IMG/VR virus record: IMGVR_UViG_3300025057_000049
Span: 1 to 22,242 of that record
Direction: 5' to 3' (one strand)
Length of the DNA stretch: 22,242 bases
From: a virus
Under the pieces are notes generated by a model. It was given only the letters and a program-made list of their open reading frames with translations. It was not told the origin of the DNA and made no database searches. The position numbers and the translations under genes were made by a program. Below are positions 20,888 to 22,242 of the stretch, in pieces. Within the stretch, counting starts at the first letter, position 1; every line of letters begins with the position of its first letter.

Positions 20888-22242
20888 GAATAGAGCACTA
20901 CGATACTGGTGGATTGATTGATTGCGGTAACGTGGCCTTTTCTTATGAGGTTACTGAAAGACCAAGAGATTTAGTTAATCAAAAAAATAAAACAGATAGT
21001 CTAGATTGGAATAGATACAACAATTTTATGATTGGAGATTATCGCATACATCCTTATGGTGATCAAAATGATTTACCTGAAAAAATAAGACAGGTAATCC
21101 AAAATCACTATATGGCTTCTTCACAGTTAACCAAGAAAACTCAAATGATGTGGGGACAAGGACCTCATTTATATAAGGAGTCGTTTAAAAATGGTTATCT
21201 GGAGAGAGAGTGGGTTAACGATAAAGATGTTTGGAATTGGATTAAATCTTGGGATGGAGAGGATTACCTAATGAGATGCTCTACAGATTGGGAACACATT
21301 AAAGGGACTTTTACTAAGTTTTACCAAGGAAGAGGTGGAAGAATAGGGAAGAATAATATTGCTAAACTAGAACATGTTTCACCTAATAAAGCTCGTTTAG
21401 CTTCTAAAATGAAGCTTACCTTTTCTAAACCAACACACGCAGTTGTTACTGATTGGGATTTTAATCACATAAATAATTTAACAGACTATAAGGCTTATAA
21501 GCTTTTTGATCATAACAATCCTTTTGCTGAACGTAATAGTATTTATTATTCTAATATGTACAGTTTTGCAACAGACTACTATACTGTTCCAGATTTGTAT
21601 GGGTCATTAGAGTGGTTAAGGCGCTCTACAGCTATTCCTTATATATTTAAGGCCTTGAGTGATAACTCGATGAATGTTAAATATCATTTACAATCACCTT
21701 CTTCTTTTTGGGATTCAAAACGTTCACAAATAAAAGATGAGTGCCACCAAAAAAACAAAGAATACAACGAAGCTCTCTTTGTAGCCTACCAAAAGAATTT
21801 TCTTAAAAAAGTTGCTGAAGTTTTATCAGGTCAAGAAAATGTTGGGAAATTCTGGCATTCTGAAAAGATGATAAATGTAGATGGTCAAGATATAAAAGAA
21901 CACGGTTGGGAATTAAAACCAATAGATCAAAACGTTAAGGACTTTATAGACGCGCACATTAAACTTTCAGATAAAGCAGATCGTGTTATAGCGAGCACAT
22001 TTGGTTTACATCCATCTCTAGGTAACGTAAGTGCAAATGGAAATTCCGATAGTGGTAGTGAACAAGGCTATGCTTTTAAAAATTACATAAACTCAGGCGT
22101 AGACATTCCAGAAATGATAGTCTGTAAACCTCTTAATTATGCTCTTATGGCCAATTATCCAACCAAGGGTTTAAAGATTGGTTTTTACAGAACAGTAACA
22201 AAGTTAGAGAGTGAAACTACTCCAGCTAAACGATTAATAAAT
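20884..22242 (+). CDS. Phage portal protein, 5' part, continues beyond the window
   Basis: The first 453 codons are open to the window edge. Portal-like features are an N-terminal arm with IGDYRIHPYGDQNDLPEKIRQVIQNHYMASSQLTKKTQMMWGQGP, a wing region with repeated aromatic residues, and DAHIKLSDKADRVIASTFGLHPSLGNVSANGNSDSGSEQGYAFKNYI at about 357-403, matching the 'K-x-x-x-x-I-x-x-x-F-G-hydrophobic-P ... G-x-G-S' pattern of portals. Portals form the dodecameric DNA channel at the capsid vertex, on which the terminase docks. Usually the gene follows the large terminase directly; here the inverted block separates them. The stop codon and the tail genes expected downstream are outside the window. 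Confidence 0.8.
   Translation, partial: MRIEHYDTGGLIDCGNVAFSYEVTERPRDLVNQKNKTDSLDWNRYNNFMIGDYRIHPYGDQNDLPEKIRQVIQNHYMASSQLTKKTQMMWGQGPHLYKESFKNGYLEREWVNDKDVWNWIKSWDGEDYLMRCSTDWEHIKGTFTKFYQGRGGRIGKNNIAKLEHVSPNKARLASKMKLTFSKPTHAVVTDWDFNHINNLTDYKAYKLFDHNNPFAERNSIYYSNMYSFATDYYTVPDLYGSLEWLRRSTAIPYIFKALSDNSMNVKYHLQSPSSFWDSKRSQIKDECHQKNKEYNEALFVAYQKNFLKKVAEVLSGQENVGKFWHSEKMINVDGQDIKEHGWELKPIDQNVKDFIDAHIKLSDKADRVIASTFGLHPSLGNVSANGNSDSGSEQGYAFKNYINSGVDIPEMIVCKPLNYALMANYPTKGLKIGFYRTVTKLESETTPAKRLIN

Noticed and set aside
1-22242. tRNA genes, rRNA, CRISPR arrays, insertion sequences and retroelement-type RNAs.
   Set aside because: None seen by eye on either strand: no regularly spaced repeats, no transposase or reverse transcriptase motifs.

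Overview
The window looks like chromosome of a flavobacterium-like Bacteroidetes carrying the left part of an integrated tailed phage. The evidence is AT-rich DNA, starts preceded by A-rich leaders rather than Shine-Dalgarno sequences, promoters of the TTG-N17-23-TAnnTTTG type (for example 1906-1936, minus strand), and the families seen: a DUF5677-type protein, ArdC-N, a GQFFTP-type methylase-like protein and Bacteroidetes-phage structural proteins. No integrase, repressor, replication gene, tape-measure gene, tRNA or CRISPR array is visible. The right part of the element lies beyond the window, so 'prophage' is an inference.

Layout. 1-1990: host-type DNA, with a possible 3' gene fragment, a DUF5677-type protein and an exported protein, the last two on the minus strand. 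1990-2116: probable element boundary, with a 12-bp direct repeat, an intrinsic terminator and the first phage promoter. 2117-17597: phage genes, all on the plus strand: a tail-associated protein, a 940-aa tail fibre, a conserved protein, a membrane/lysis cluster (TM protein, lytic transglycosylase, spanin-like protein), an S49 prohead protease, a long major capsid protein, a tail-tube-like protein, a PLD-like protein, small proteins including a Tad2/DUF2829 homologue, terminase-associated genes, the large terminase and a zinc-ribbon protein. 17621-20219: a block of five genes on the opposite strand (unknown 269-aa protein, methylase-like protein without its catalytic motif, ArdC-N domain protein, two small proteins). 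20220-20611: a control region with a perfect palindromic operator and a fifth phage promoter. 20612-22242: plus-strand structural genes resume with a small protein and the portal, which runs off the end.

The main observation is a five-copy promoter. CATGTCACA occurs in the gaps at 2063, 6008, 8444, 12513 and 20560, each followed 20-21 bases later by a TAnnTTTG-like element and 12-34 bases after that by the start codon of a phage gene. These five sites divide the structural genes into five transcription units. I read the nonamer as the binding site of a phage-specific activator or sigma factor for late genes.

The second observation is the inverted block between terminase and portal, two genes that usually adjoin. 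It carries ArdC-N and methylase-like genes behind its own operator. Together with the Tad2-like gene in the packaging operon, this suggests a set of counter-defence genes, though no activity is shown by sequence alone.
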